A stretch of DNA of 64,000 nt from Monarcha castaneiventris obscurior (Eukaryota; Chordata; Aves; Passeriformes; Monarchidae): assembly GCA_026261815.1 (NCBI GenBank), contig JAMPIT010000890.1, positions 7,036,001-7,100,000 of the forward strand, in the 5' to 3' direction. The notes under the pieces are model-generated. The model made no database searches. It saw only the letters and a list, made by a program, of their open reading frames with translations, and was not told the origin of the DNA. Below are positions 12,673 to 24,800 of this stretch, piece by piece. A program made the position numbers and the translations under genes. The stretch's first letter is position 1, and every line of letters starts with the position of its first letter.

Positions 12673-14714
12673 TAGAAAATAAGAGTTTGTGGTTGTGATC
12701 TAGGGACCTCCTCATGCCCTGCAGCACTTTCTCAGTATTTAGGGAATAGTTTGGAAGGGAACATAATAGTCAATATGTTATTTATGTTAGATGATTTTTT
12801 TTTCAGCATTTTTGGTAAAATAAAGCATTGCTAAGATAGTGATAAACTTTCAGATGCATACTGGCTTTGAGAACAGCAACAAATGTTTTCTGTAGTCCCT
12901 ATAATTTTATAAACACATTTACTTTAGAGAAATTTTTGTGTTAGGAACATGATTTCACTTTCCAAATGAGTGCAAGCTTTGCTTTGTTTTTGGAAGTAAC
13001 CCTAGCAGATTGGTTGGTAAAGATGTAATTTTGCTCCAGTTAAAAAATGCAAACCAGCTTGATTATGTTATTGTTTCAGACTGTCTTCCTTGGTGTCTTC
13101 AATGTTAGAGTTGGCTCAGCTCTCGTGAAACTGGGGAGGATCAAGGATAACCTGAATTTCACAGACTCACGTAGACTTGTTCGTTTCCTTAGCGACGTAG
13201 TGTGTTTTAAATGAGAAAACAAACGGATGTAAGAGATACTTGTGAGGATTAATTGAATCAAAGTCTGTCATTTTAAATAGGTGACTATTGAGTCAGATGA
13301 AAGAATTTGCTACAGTGACTTTGGAGGGAGTGACATTTGAGCAATGATCCTCTTCTCATTTGCACCCAGTAGGGAACTGTCTGGTAATGTGAGATCTCAT
13401 ATATCTTACATATAATTCAGAGGGGTTCTAACAGTGTAACTAACACTCAAGGGTATTGTGCAGATTTGTGCATTCTCTGCTGTACCTCTGGTCCAGTAGT
13501 CAATAATTAGGCTGTCACAAAAAAGTTGCAGTTCAAAAATGTTGTTTGATTTCTGGGTTTTGAGAAGGAAAAAAGGAAAGAGTCAGTGAGAAGGGGAGAA
13601 ATGTTTTTCTGTTTAGTTTTTATCATTTTCTTTAATAAAGTGTGTACAAGTAAAGACTGTGTAAACATTATCAAATAATGAATATATTTTTAAATTAGTT
13701 TTACTTGAAAAATAAACCAAATTAAACCACCACTAACTTTCCACTTATGTTAGTATTTTGAATCCTGAACAGCTTTTTTTTAGAATATGTTTTACGGCCT
13801 TCCTGGAAACTTTAATGGAACTACAGACGTACTGTGGGCAAGCAAAAATAAATCATATAGTTTACAGGAAAAGTGTGTAGCATCACTTCAGGAAATTTGA
13901 GATGTGCTTCTATCTGTGCCATAGGTTGTCTTGTACAATCTTCTACAAGACAGTCTGTTTGCTCATCAGTATTTATCTCTCACATAAGGATCCTTTTGGG
14001 ATGCATTCTTTATTTCATAGGTGTTTATGTACTGTGATTCTGAGTGTTGTAATATATCCTGCAATTTAATAACTTACAGTTAGTGTTTGCAAATAAGATT
14101 CGGATACCAATTGGATTGTTTGAGCAATTTCTTGTTATGCCTTCTCTTGCTGTAATTTTGCAAGTGATGTTTACTCTTAACAAAAGAGAAAGTAAATAGT
14201 TTTCAAATTGACAGTGATGAAACAAAATGCACTGCAGGGAGCTTGGTGTCTTGATTGACAGTGAATAGAAGCAAATAGGGGATTCTGATCTGGAGTATCA
14301 GGAGTGAGGAGCATCAAGTGCTGCATCCTCAGGCTGTGATAACGAGTCTGTACTGAGGAAGGAGCAGGTCGGAGGGCTCCAGTGCTCTGTGCTGTCTTTG
14401 ACAGATCTGTAGGTGTGCTCTCATCATACATATCCTACCAACATGTGGAATGTATTTCGTTCACAAGTATGCTTTCTCTTCATGCATCCATATTTTAATG
14501 GAAGCCCTGCATCCTGCAGAATCTTGAAACATTTTATTTCAGAATAACGTTTTGATTTGCATTGCAATCAATATTAATGGAATTATATCACTAATCATAT
14601 TCTTGGTTTAAAACCCAATTTGGAAAGCAAACTACAATGAGGCAAAAATACTGCAAACTCCCTGAGCCATTTCTGTAAACTACACTTACCAGTATGCTCC
14701 ATACCAAATCATAG

Positions 14715-15011
14715 ATGGGATTGTTTTGTGGCTTGCTGGAGCCTGTGGTTGTAAGACCTTCTCTGTACTGTTTTCTGGTATCCATTAGTATTGAGAGTTT
14801 AGATGCTTCTACTGTAGAACTTACTAATTATGATATTGCTAACATCTGTTTGTTTGCGCAAGTGGAGAAAAGTTTTCTTTCAAAATTAGAAGAAAATACA
14901 GAAATTTTGAAAGAACACATAATTGACCATCCGTACTTGTGTGAAAATATTTTGACATCTTTCACCCAGCCAACGAACAGAGATTTCATGAGCCAATATG
15001 GATCATTTTAG
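14715..15011 (+). other. 98-codon open frame, possible exon, unrecognised
   Basis: The downstream half of the frame (about residues 50-98) is hydrophilic and protein-like, with a VEKSFLSKLEENTEILKEH stretch that could form a helix, and it ends at a TAG stop. An AG that could serve as a splice acceptor lies near 14861 after a T-rich run. It could be a terminal coding exon, a fossil of a transposase-type gene, or chance. I recognise no family. The ATG at the start of the frame has no special support, so the start coordinate is arbitrary. Confidence 0.12.
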
Positions 15012-15797
15012 GAAAAAAACACAGTAGTGTTTGGCTTATGTTAATGAACTAAGCATCTGTCTTTCTACGCTGTAACTGTGAAAAGGCACAGTATCATCTT
15101 GTACAGTATTGGGGCAAGTGCTCATGTCAAAGAAACCACCCATCCCCAAGACACAGGTGTTTCCTACTCTTCTAGTGGGTTCACATCTAAATGCTGGTCA
15201 AGCCTAATGCAGTGCATCTTGTGCTGGGGAGGTTGCTGCCTGGAATACCAGGCCTGAAAAATGATCAGTTAAATGCAGTCATCTCAATTTACAGGCAAAA
15301 TTGCCTGGTAATTGTTCTTATAAGTTTCAAATATTATTACTCAACAGAAATCATTGGCAGAATGGTATAGCTTTATACATAATTCAGCATCATGGGCAGA
15401 TCATTTTAATGCATTATTCACTTTGAGGAGGTCTTAGTTTCCTCAGTGTGTCATGGACTTTAGTCAGGAAAGCTGAAGTTCAAAGAGCCTACTAAATGTT
15501 TTTGAGCCTCAGGTTGAAGAATCAAATGTGTTTGTTTAAAATATAAACCAATTATTCCTGAATTATACTGATCACCATGGTAACCTACGTTCCTTGTATT
15601 TTGTATGATATAATTTGAAGTTGCTTAGCTGGAAGAAATAAGTGGTGTCAATTATTGATACATGAATGTAACCTAATTATATTAATGTGAAACATTTTTG
15701 TAGGATGAATATTTCTTCATGCATTGGAGTTTGATATCATTATCATAATTAGTGTCTGTCATTTATGCGAACTGAAGGTCTGAGAGAAGTTTCTGTT

Positions 15798-15939
15798 ATT
15801 TGTGGTTTGGTTTTTTTGGATTGTCTGTTTGTTTGGTTTGGGTTTTTTTTGTTTTGTTTCTGGTTTTGGGGGTTTTTTTGTGGGTTTGTTTTATTTTAGT
15901 TTTTTGGTGGTTTTTTGTTTCTTTCCCTTTTTTTTTCCT
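15798..15939 (+). repeat. G/T-rich low-complexity tract (TTTG-like)
   Basis: About 140 bases composed almost entirely of T runs separated by G, GG, GGG and one GGGGG. It looks like degenerate TTTG/TTTGGG repeats. The open frame that crosses it gives only Phe, Val, Trp and Leu residues and is not a gene. Similar but shorter tracts occur at 21818-21874, 27592-27624 and 59221-59260, all in the same orientation. Confidence 0.85.
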
Positions 15940-16229
15940 TCCATGTTACTCTTACACCATTAGTGAAAGTGTTACATTCAGCACTTTTTAATTATTTCAC
16001 TTGGTTACTTTTGCTGGCAAACACAACTGGACTGTATTTTAGAAGTACCAGATGACTTTTAGGTTCTGTTTTAAAGATGTAGTCACATACATACAGATGT
16101 GTATCTGTAAAATGTACCTTCTATTATTTGTCTTTTATTTATTTGCCTGGCAGAACATTATTGATGTGATCTTGTTAAGAGTCTTGAAGTTGCTGGGAAA
16201 GTTTGCTTGATCCTGATATTTAATGGTTT

Positions 16230-16300
16230 TTTGGTTATATACTTGATTAATCAAACTGTTGCTTATTTGTTTAATTAAATGCAGTGATGTTTGAAGGCTC
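16230..16300. promoter_or_regulatory. palindromic homeodomain-type motif cluster
   Basis: TTGATTAATCAA at 16243-16254 is a perfect 12-bp palindrome built on a TGATTAATCA core, and TTTAATTAAAT follows about 15 bases later. Such dimeric TAAT/ATTA sites bind paired- or PBX/HOX-type homeodomain proteins in vertebrate enhancers. Function here is inferred from the motif alone. Confidence 0.2.
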
Positions 16301-17999
16301 AAAAAGCAATGAAGTAAACAGTCTATAATTGACTGAGATGGGAATTCCGTTTGCGGAACTGCTGGAGAATCAAGTTCACTACGTAATCTTAAAATGCAGA
16401 ACACTTTTGTTGTTTATGTATGCAGCTCCTGTTCATTATGCTGAAATTGAGTTGAAAATTGTTTTCTTTTGCTGTCATTAATTTTAGTTTTTAAATTCAA
16501 AGCAAATTAAGTTGCTAACTTCGGCAGCTATTGAGATGACTTCCTAAATATGAGATAAACTCAGTCTCCAGCTATGTCTAACAAGGCTCATTTTGCTGGG
16601 TTGTTTCCAAATACCTACATTTGAAAATAATTTGTCATTATTGCTCCAGCTAGTATAAACTGTCCATTGCCAACACTAGGCAAATAACCCTCAAGCTTTA
16701 CTGTTGAAATGTTATGTGCCAGTTTTACCTCTTTCATTGCAAATCACTTCACCAGCAGCATTCAGATCACCTAGCAGAGTTGGATAGCACAGAAGTTACA
16801 GATGGGAAGAGCTAATTACCTCATCTGGTGCATTTGTTTTTGTTGGTTTTTGTTTTACTTCTTTTTTTCCCCTGCCAGCACAGGATTTTCCCTACAGTTT
16901 CCTTTCAGCTTTCCATTATCTCAGTTGTGAAACTGCAGCCAGTTGCCTTGAGAATTTTCCATATTTTGGTGTTTTTCTTATTTTGATTTTTATCTAGCAT
17001 TCATAGATCTGAATGATGTGCTAATCAACTGATAGCTTAAACCTCTTTGTAAAAGAGATTGAGTTCAGTCTCTTATTACACACAGAGCTAAAAATACAAG
17101 CAGTTACCACATTATATTTGTTTTCATTCATAATTTCCATGAAACAATATGATTTCTTCATTGTGGTGAGGAAAAATGTCCTGGCAAATACCGTCTTGCT
17201 CAGTAAGTTAACTTCTGATGCATATTCTTACTCTAAACTTCTCACTTTCTGACAATACTGAATATCTAGACCCGTACATTACATTTGATCTTTTAAATCA
17301 TTAGTGGAGGAAAGACTAAAAAAATGAAGAAGTCAACTATTTTTCTCTTCTTGGTCCTAATCAACAGGTTTTTCAATCAACAGAACTGTGAGCTGCTTTT
17401 GATTTTTATTAGCAATGGCTCATTAGCCTGAAAAGAAACCCAGAGGCTGTGTTAAGCATTCTGATGTTGCCATGAGGGAAAAGAAAAGGTTAGGGTAATA
17501 AATGGAGCATATTTGGTCTGGAATTGTTTCGAGAATAAATGTAGGGCTTTGTGAGACTCTCCCATACAGAGTCATGCTGGGATGATGTTTTCAGTGAATA
17601 CATACACCAGTCCCCAAAATAATACAAATATTCTTTTGCCTAAAACTCTTAAAGAAGGTGAATGGTTTCACTTTGGTCAGTTGAAGTTACACTCGAATTT
17701 TCAGATCCTCACTTCATCTTTGTTTGTGTTTGACCATCCATGAATGCCAAGGTACCTAAATGTGAGCTTGAACAGCACCAATTTCACTAGATTGATTTTG
17801 GTGCTCATGTCGCTCTTAAAAGGTAGCTTGTTCTTCTCAGCCTGGGTCTCATTAAATGAAGCGTATTTCCTGAAGTGTTCCATGTTTACATGGAAAACAA
17901 ATAAAAACAAAACTCAGTTCAGTTCTCAAGTTTTTCATCTGAGGGTTGGAGAAAAGCTTAGACTCCTGCATATGCCACGACTGAGGAGGTCCTGGAGGA

Positions 18000-18200
18000 G
18001 CATATTAAAGGTAGTAAGCACTCTACCAGGGTTAAAGGTGAAGATGTGCAGGGATGTCAGGATCACACATTCCTCAGCAGTAAGCACTTCGACAATGCTC
18101 TCAGGCAGGTGGTATGATTCGTAGTGTTGCCCTTTGCAGGACCAGGAGTTGGACTTGATAATCCTTGTGAGTCCCTTCCAACCCAGGATATTCTGTGAAA
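18000..18200 (+). mobile_element. CR1 LINE, 5'-truncated 3' end
   Basis: The segment from about 18090 to 18200 follows the 3' untranslated end of avian CR1 elements. Key positions are the GGAGTTGGACTTGATAATCC block at about 18147-18166, the CCCTTCCAACCC block just after it, and a final ATTCTGTG-type terminus at about 18190. CR1 copies end in short 8-bp-type repeats rather than poly(A) and are nearly always 5'-truncated, as here. The 5' edge is uncertain and could lie between 17940 and 18090. The open frame over 17744-18124 is not a host gene. Confidence 0.88.
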
Positions 18201-19194
18201 TAATATTTTTTCTTTGCCATAATCCTTAGCATCTTCTGTTTGCTGTCAGTTTCACTGAATGAGTACAACTGTTATGAAATAATAAAATAATGATTTTTTG
18301 AAAGGAGAAAGAACTCCCTCTGTTTTACATGGTTCTCTTTGTATAGTCTTTGTTGTAAAAGAGAATTTGGATACAGCTGAAGGATTTGCATTGACAACTA
18401 GAGGGTGAAAAAAAGCTAAATTTTAGCAATCAAGTAAGATTCTTTTCAGATTATCCAGAGCAAGAGAGTTGTAGCTTTTAACTGCTTATGCAAAGCTTTT
18501 AGTGACAGAAGACTAAAATTTTAGTCTACTTTCTGAGGCTCTATCATGCTGCTGTGTATGATAAATTGTACCAGCCAGAATATTCATTTAGAAACTGGAG
18601 GAGCATAACTGCTGTCATACATGGACATACAGTTACCTTGGTAAAACAGTGCCTCGCTGCTTTATTTTAAGTTAAATATTGCTCCTGTTGTTGAAGCTTT
18701 TTTTCATATTTAAGTGTCAGCACAGTTTTATCCTTTACTCCTTAGCAAAATGGGTTGCGACACCTTTTAATAAACTGCCTGAACAGCACAGTGTGGGTTG
18801 ATTTTTGTGGTGTTCAGGTCTCCAAAGTCACTGAATTTGAACTGTAACAGCAGCCTCAACCATCTAAGACTCTCTGATAGTCTCTGAAAACTTCAGAGTA
18901 GCTGGAAAATGAGTGATGTGTCTCTACTATGTGCAGCATAAATAGTGTTATGCCAGTGTTCAGTTGTTTGAGTGAGGACTCAATAGAGCCTCAGAGGCAT
19001 TGAGGGAAGAGCTCTGGGGGTGTTTGGTCAGCTGCAGGTAGCTGGCTCTGTCGTGCTTATCTCCGTGAGGTGTCTTAATGTGCTTTGTTACAGTGCATTG
19101 AATTGGCAGGATGAGGGCGGAGGACACCAGTCTAATTGGGAGGAGGAAGAAAGTCTCTGAACACTTTCATCTATGACAGTGTCTGTCAGAGAAC

Positions 19195-19400
19195 CTGAAA
19201 GACTATTCCTGTGGTACTTAATTAAGCCTTGAGTCTTTGTAACGAAAACAGCAAACAATTAATTAATGATTAAAATTAACTGTGTGTCCTTTGTGTAGTG
19301 ATTTATGTACATAATTAATGCTGTAGCATTTTAAGGTGTTAGCTGTCCTTTACAGAGCTGCGTAATAAATGGTGGATTCAGAGGGTGTTACTTAAAACTC
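19195..19400. promoter_or_regulatory. candidate conserved non-coding element, homeodomain-motif dense
   Basis: Seen: the palindrome CTTAATTAAG at 19217-19226, overlapping AATTAATTAATGATTA words at 19257-19270, and another ATAATTAATG about 40 bases later. There is no reading frame and no low-complexity character outside these motifs. Dense, non-repetitive TAAT/ATTA arrays of this kind are typical of conserved developmental enhancers. Conservation cannot be judged from the window alone. Confidence 0.25.
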
Positions 19401-20171
19401 AAATTAACATTTGCTCCAAAAAATTCTCAGTGCTAAGAGGATAACTAGAAGCAGAGTAGGCCCCCCTGCCAGTTTTCTGTGTGTGAAGAGACATCAGTCT
19501 TGCACAGGGACTACTTTATTGTTCATACCTGCTCTAACTGGCTAGACAGGCTCTTGCTGTTTCTAGGAAGATGATTTAAACTGCTTGTGTTCCTAGGCTC
19601 CCAAAATGACTGATTAGACAGCCCTGTTGAACTACAGATATGGGTACTGATGGACTGTTGAAATCAGACTGAAGTCCAGCATCCAAAGAGAGTGAGGTGC
19701 TGTATTTTGTAGTTGTTGAGCCTTTTGGATCTGTTAAAGCTTGGTTCAGTTAAGCCCTACAACCTCAGCAAAGCAACAGACACACCTGTGTTAAAAAGTT
19801 GTGCCTTAGTTTTACGTTTGCACACGATGGACAAAATGGGAAGCTGAAATTCAGAAAATACGGGCATATTACATTGATCTGCCCACAGGAGTTTTGCTGT
19901 ATCGGTGATGGATTTAGGAATGATGGCCATTTTCTGTTGTGTCCAGTCTCTTCATCTGCACTCCAGTGTTGTCTGAAGAAGGTTATTTCAAGGTTCACTC
20001 TAAGTGCACGTTCAGTTTAACCGTGATACCTTGTGTGCTTAACTACCTTTACAAATCCTTAAGCTTAAAATAGTATTTCAAAACAATTCACTACTGTGCA
20101 AAGGAGTATACTATTATGCTCCTGAAAATACAGTTTCAGCTACAAGCATTGATTGGAAAATGAAGGTCTAA

Positions 20172-20276
20172 AGGAAAGCTGTGATTCAGTGGCTGTAAAA
20201 TGCTTAAATTGAATATGTGAATTAAGGAAGAAGCAATTCACTGGCTATAAAGTGCTTGAAATATCAGAATTAAGGC
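20172..20276 (+). repeat. two-copy imperfect tandem repeat, period about 53
   Basis: The first copy (about 20172-20224) and second copy (about 20225-20276) share AGGAA..., ATTCA(G/C)TGGCT(G/A)TAAA(A/G)TGCTT and GAATTAAGG in the same order. Several substitutions and a small indel separate them, so the duplication is old. No coding or structural role is apparent. Confidence 0.75.
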
Positions 20277-21019
20277 CATGAGGAAAAGTTACTGTAGAAG
20301 TATGCTTTGGTAGAAATTGGTAATTTATAATTATTCTATTTCTCACTCTACCTATGATTGTAGTCTAGCTACATTCGGGATAATAAGGAGTTAGATATAA
20401 ATAATTCAATAAAGAGGTGATAATTCATTTCAGAAAAATTGATTTGTAAGTACAGGGAATTCCTATATATAGAAATTATAATAAAAAGGCCAGAATAACA
20501 TGGTAACCTGGGAGTTTCTGTTCTGGATTAGAACTATGTCTGTTCTCATTCATTCTCCTGTCTTTACCTGTGAGACCCTAGCAAGAGAGAAGAGAAACTC
20601 ACCTTTTTGTAGAAAATATCTTGCAGAACTTAACATATTTCTCTTATAATATGGCATATGCTCAAAACTTTTTGTACTCAAAACCTCAAGGAAGATAACA
20701 CCACAAAATGCCAATTTCATCTCTTGTATAACTTTCTGTACCCTAACAATATTCTTAAGCATTAGGGAAAACTTGTTTTGCTTGATTTTCTGATATATGG
20801 CAGAATGGGGAGAAATTGTATTTTATCCTTTGGCATCCTCATCCTCACCTCCCCTCTAACCCTTCCATCAAAATTGCTGTTCCTGTGTATCTGATGCCAG
20901 TGAATTCCAAAAGGTGTTGGTGGGACAGTTTGTGGTCCTGAGCTGTGACCTCGGACACAAATAGTGTGTTGCAGGCAGAATAATTCTGATAGTGTTTATT
21001 TGCTTATGTGCCACTAAAT

Positions 21020-21330
21020 TTAATCTTCACCTGCATCTTTTATAATTATTTTAAAATCTTATATGACGCTGGTAATTTCAGCAGTAATTAGCCACTTGGT
21101 AACAAGGTAATTGGATCTATGGAGACTGTGTTTTCTAAGTAAATGTTTTAGCAGTCTGCCTAACAAGCCACACCAATGAAAACAAAAAGAATATTTCATC
21201 TAGAGCAATTACAGATTTACTCCTATCACTGTAAAATCAACACAACTAACTGAGGATTTGAATGATAATCCCTCTCTATCTAATACCTAATTAATGAAGG
21301 TTAATGAGATTCTTAAACAGCAAATCCTTC
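21020..21330. promoter_or_regulatory. candidate conserved non-coding element
   Basis: A 300-base stretch of mixed, non-repetitive composition with several TAATTA/ATTAAT words (for example CTAATTAATG followed by GGTTAATGAG near 21288-21307) and GTAATTAGC at about 21086. It has no ORF and no transposon hallmarks. It resembles vertebrate enhancer-type conserved DNA by texture only. Confidence 0.2.
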
Positions 21331-21817
21331 TACAAAGTGTACCTCTGCCACTGTTCCCATTAAATATCAGGGTCGGGGCCCGGCTTATTCCTTTGCATAA
21401 AACCTCCCTGTAGGGGTATTTTTACAGTGTAAGGTACATGCACTCTGTATCAGGCAGGCAATGATCTGTATCTGAAGTCCATAAGAAATTCAGGCGTTGA
21501 AAAGATCTGAAAAGCACTTGACATTTAAGGTGTGATCATGTTTTTTTTCTTAGTGAACCAAAGTGCTTTTTGACATTAGCAGTAACTTTGCTGATCAGGT
21601 GCTCTGTCAACATGGAAATCTTAGTCAGAGGGTAGGGCTCTAACCTACCACTTGGAACCTTCTTCCCTCCCAGAGCATCATTGCAACATGTGATGGGGCC
21701 TCTGATCCCTTTCAGTCCTCCTTGCCTTCTGGGATTCCTGCTGGGATAAGTCTGGAGCAGTACAGTGCTGCACCGGGAATGTATCTGGTAGTGTTGAAAT
21801 CCCTAAAGTAGAGCATT

Positions 21818-21874
21818 TCTTGGTTTGTTTTTGGTTTTGTTTGTTTGTTTCTTTGTTTTTGGGGTTTTTTTGTG
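21818..21874 (+). repeat. TTTG low-complexity tract
   Basis: Repeated TTTG and TTTTG units with a terminal GGGG and a T run. It has the same composition and orientation as the tract at 15798-15939. Confidence 0.85.
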
Positions 21875-24800
21875 TGAGTAAACTAACACCTTTGAGTGTC
21901 TGAATAAATATACTGTTTTTTAAAAAATTAAGAAAGCACTCTGTTTCTGACAGTAAAAGTGATACTTATTTGGTATTAAGCCCTTAAGAAAACAAAAGGA
22001 TTTTTTTTTTCATGCCTTATATTGACTAGCAAACCAGGCAGGCTAAAAAGGTTTTTTGCCTTTCATTTCATTGGCTGTGCAAGCGAAAACTGTTCTGTTG
22101 AGATTTCAAAGCAAGAAGCTGGAGGCTGGAAGGCAGTACTAACGTAGAAGTTTCTTGAGTCGTGGTTAGCTGTGACATTCACTGTGGAGCCTATCAAGGG
22201 AATCCTCTCTCTTTTACGTCTGTTCGTAATTTCTTGCAGTTTTATTTGTACTTGTTTGGAAGATATTGTGTAAGTATCAGTGTATGTTACCCAAAAATTC
22301 CAACAAGATGGCAATGTTTTTCCATCTTTCAAGGACATGTCACTGGGGATATATCTGTATGACTGAGTGCCCTCCAGATTCTTGTGACCAGATTGCTTTT
22401 AGCAGTAGTAATTTCTTGGCCCACAAAATTGTGAAGTTTCATTGTCCTGTGAGAACGTATAAAACCCCAAATGGTCTTTGCGTCCCTTGCTTTCAATGTG
22501 TCACCAAGGCAGAACCTGGAGATTGCCTAAATACATTTCTCTTTGCTAAATTTCAATTTGGTTTCAATGAGTTAATTAAGAAATATTTCTTCATTCTCTT
22601 TATGTTCATGGCAAGTTAGATATTCCACAACCCAGGAAGAGCAAACACAGCTTGATGTCTGTCATATGTGGCTGTACAGTCTCTATACATCAGCAGGATC
22701 TCATGGGTGCTGAAGTGCCACAGCAGGCTCCACATCTTTGTGTTGCATTCTTTAATTGAGGTGTGGGAAACTCCTACTGAGAACAGCTACTGAGCACATC
22801 ACCTCTATCCTGGACTTTACATAAGGTTTTACTTTTGATGCACTCTCTATACCCATTTTCAATGCATTTTTTTTTTTTTAAATTCAGAGGCATAACTGGG
22901 TGATTTTAACATAAGCCTGTTTCTGCACAAAGAATACTGAAGTAGAGATTGTATCTTAACTCACAGCTCCCTTCTGGTTTGCTAACTCCTTCTGGTTTAC
23001 TTACAGTTCTCTTGCTCTCAACTCAAGTACAAGCTACTTCCTCTGTGTCCTTCATGACCATGCCAACATCAGAAAAAACATGAAGAGTAACAAAAGAGTG
23101 ACCCCCAAAACTGGTAGAAACTTCCTGCCGCGTAAGTTTTAGCTGCTAACTCAGACACCAAGCTGAGGGCTGTTAGTTCTGGCTGATGGAGCCAGAAATC
23201 CTGACTTGTACCATCCTGAAAAGACACCACTTGTTGGCTGCTTTTTTACTAATAGGTTAGTTTAAATTAGTATTCTAAGAAGGAAATTTTCATGTATCCC
23301 ACAGTAAATGTGTGTCTTTGAGATCTCCATGGTCAACCTTGATCCCACAGTCATCATGAGTCCTCTCTAACTTAGTTTTCAGTCTTTAGCTATTTGTTAC
23401 ATCTTTGAATTGGGATTGAGGGTTTGAGAAGGAGCGCTGGTCCTTCTGTCATTCTTGACCTTTCTTGGGGGCTGGGGAGCTACATATATCCTATGTGAAG
23501 CTGCAGTGATCCATATGTAATCCATACCTTACTGTGCAACCTTCACTTGCTTCTCTATCAGAAGGAACCACGGTCCTGTAAAGTAATCACTCCTTTCTTT
23601 CATGTTTATGTTCTGACATCATTAATACTGACAGTACAGCTCTGGGAATCATTTGCTAGTTAGATTGAACAGTCTTTCTGCTGTCTCAGCATTGACAGGT
23701 TGCAAAATGTTTAATGTATTACTTCATATTGCAAACACATTTCGGTAACAAATCCATTAACAGGTCTAAAAATCAAAATAGATTCTCAGAATTCAGGAGT
23801 AGGATCAATCTAAAATTTTAATGTATTGCTCTTTCGTAGCATTTTCATCTGTGGGTAGCAGTTCTGTGCATAATAATTGCCATGCACGGTGCTGGAACAG
23901 TCATACAGAGGCAGGGAAACGTAGTCAAATGAAACCTTGGTCAAGTGTTTAATCCCAGGGGATTGCAGGCATTTCATAACAGTATTTTATGCTTTATGTT
24001 GTTAGACTAGGCAGTACCTCTGATGCCAAAGCCAGTAAAGAGATAGTGAATATATGTAGAAAAAGTAAAAGCATACAGTGAGAAATCTTTGCTCAGTAGG
24101 AAATGTGTTGCCCACATTTTAGTTCTAAATGGGTGCTTTAGCACATTTTATGCTTGGATTCTCACATCAGAGTACAGGAATTACTCTTTCAAATGCAATA
24201 AAGATAATTTAGATAGCTGATTTGCCAGCTTCTTGATTCTGTTGAGCGTATAAAGCATCTGGCTAGTTCAAATGCCACTGGTGGATAGAAATTGTTGATA
24301 TAGGACAATTATAAGAGGTGTTTTTAAGGATGATGATGTATTAAGTGTGTTTCCTTCACCTTTTGGATCTTTATATTTTGAATGTTTTTGTAGATTAACT
24401 GCAGTGCATAACATTTCAATTTAAGATTTTATCAGAAGTGAAGTTTTATTTTGATTACTACATATGATATTTAAAATATTGGGTGACTTCCAACTAATTC
24501 TTGTTTTTAAATTTGAGGGCTTCCAGCAAATGTCAAGTGTTAATCTTAGGCCTGCTCTTAAATTCTAATCAGCTAAGAGCATAATTGTTCAGTAGAGAGT
24601 GAAGTAAATTACCTTCTTATACACAGTGGCTTAGAGAACTAGTGGGAAGGAGGTTCCAGAATTTGTGGCCATGTGCTCCAAAATGCAAGGAAATGCTCTG
24701 CATACTGAAGATCCCATTAGTCACCCTCCCTTTGAAGAGACAAAGGTAACCTTTGCGCCCTGGTGTCTGGAGTATTCTTGAAGTTAGTGGGACTCCTTCC

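Larger units (their letters stand above)
12673..17999. other. AT-rich non-coding DNA with a weak exon-like frame
   Basis: No gene recognised. It contains a CpG-containing patch at about 13070-13210, a weak exon-like frame at 14715-15011, a G/T low-complexity tract at 15798-15939 and a palindromic homeodomain-type site at 16243-16254. Otherwise it is plain AT-rich sequence. Confidence 0.6.

Noticed and set aside
15800..15991. Plus-strand 63-codon frame rich in Phe, Val, Trp, Leu
   Set aside because: It is a translation of a G/T low-complexity tract, not a membrane protein.
17744..18124. Plus-strand 126-codon frame
   Set aside because: Its 3' part lies in the CR1 3' untranslated end, and the rest shows no recognisable domain.
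22266..22619. 117-codon plus-strand frame with several cysteines, looking faintly receptor-like
   Set aside because: The cysteine spacing fits no domain I know, and the frame ends in a Phe/Leu-rich chance tail.
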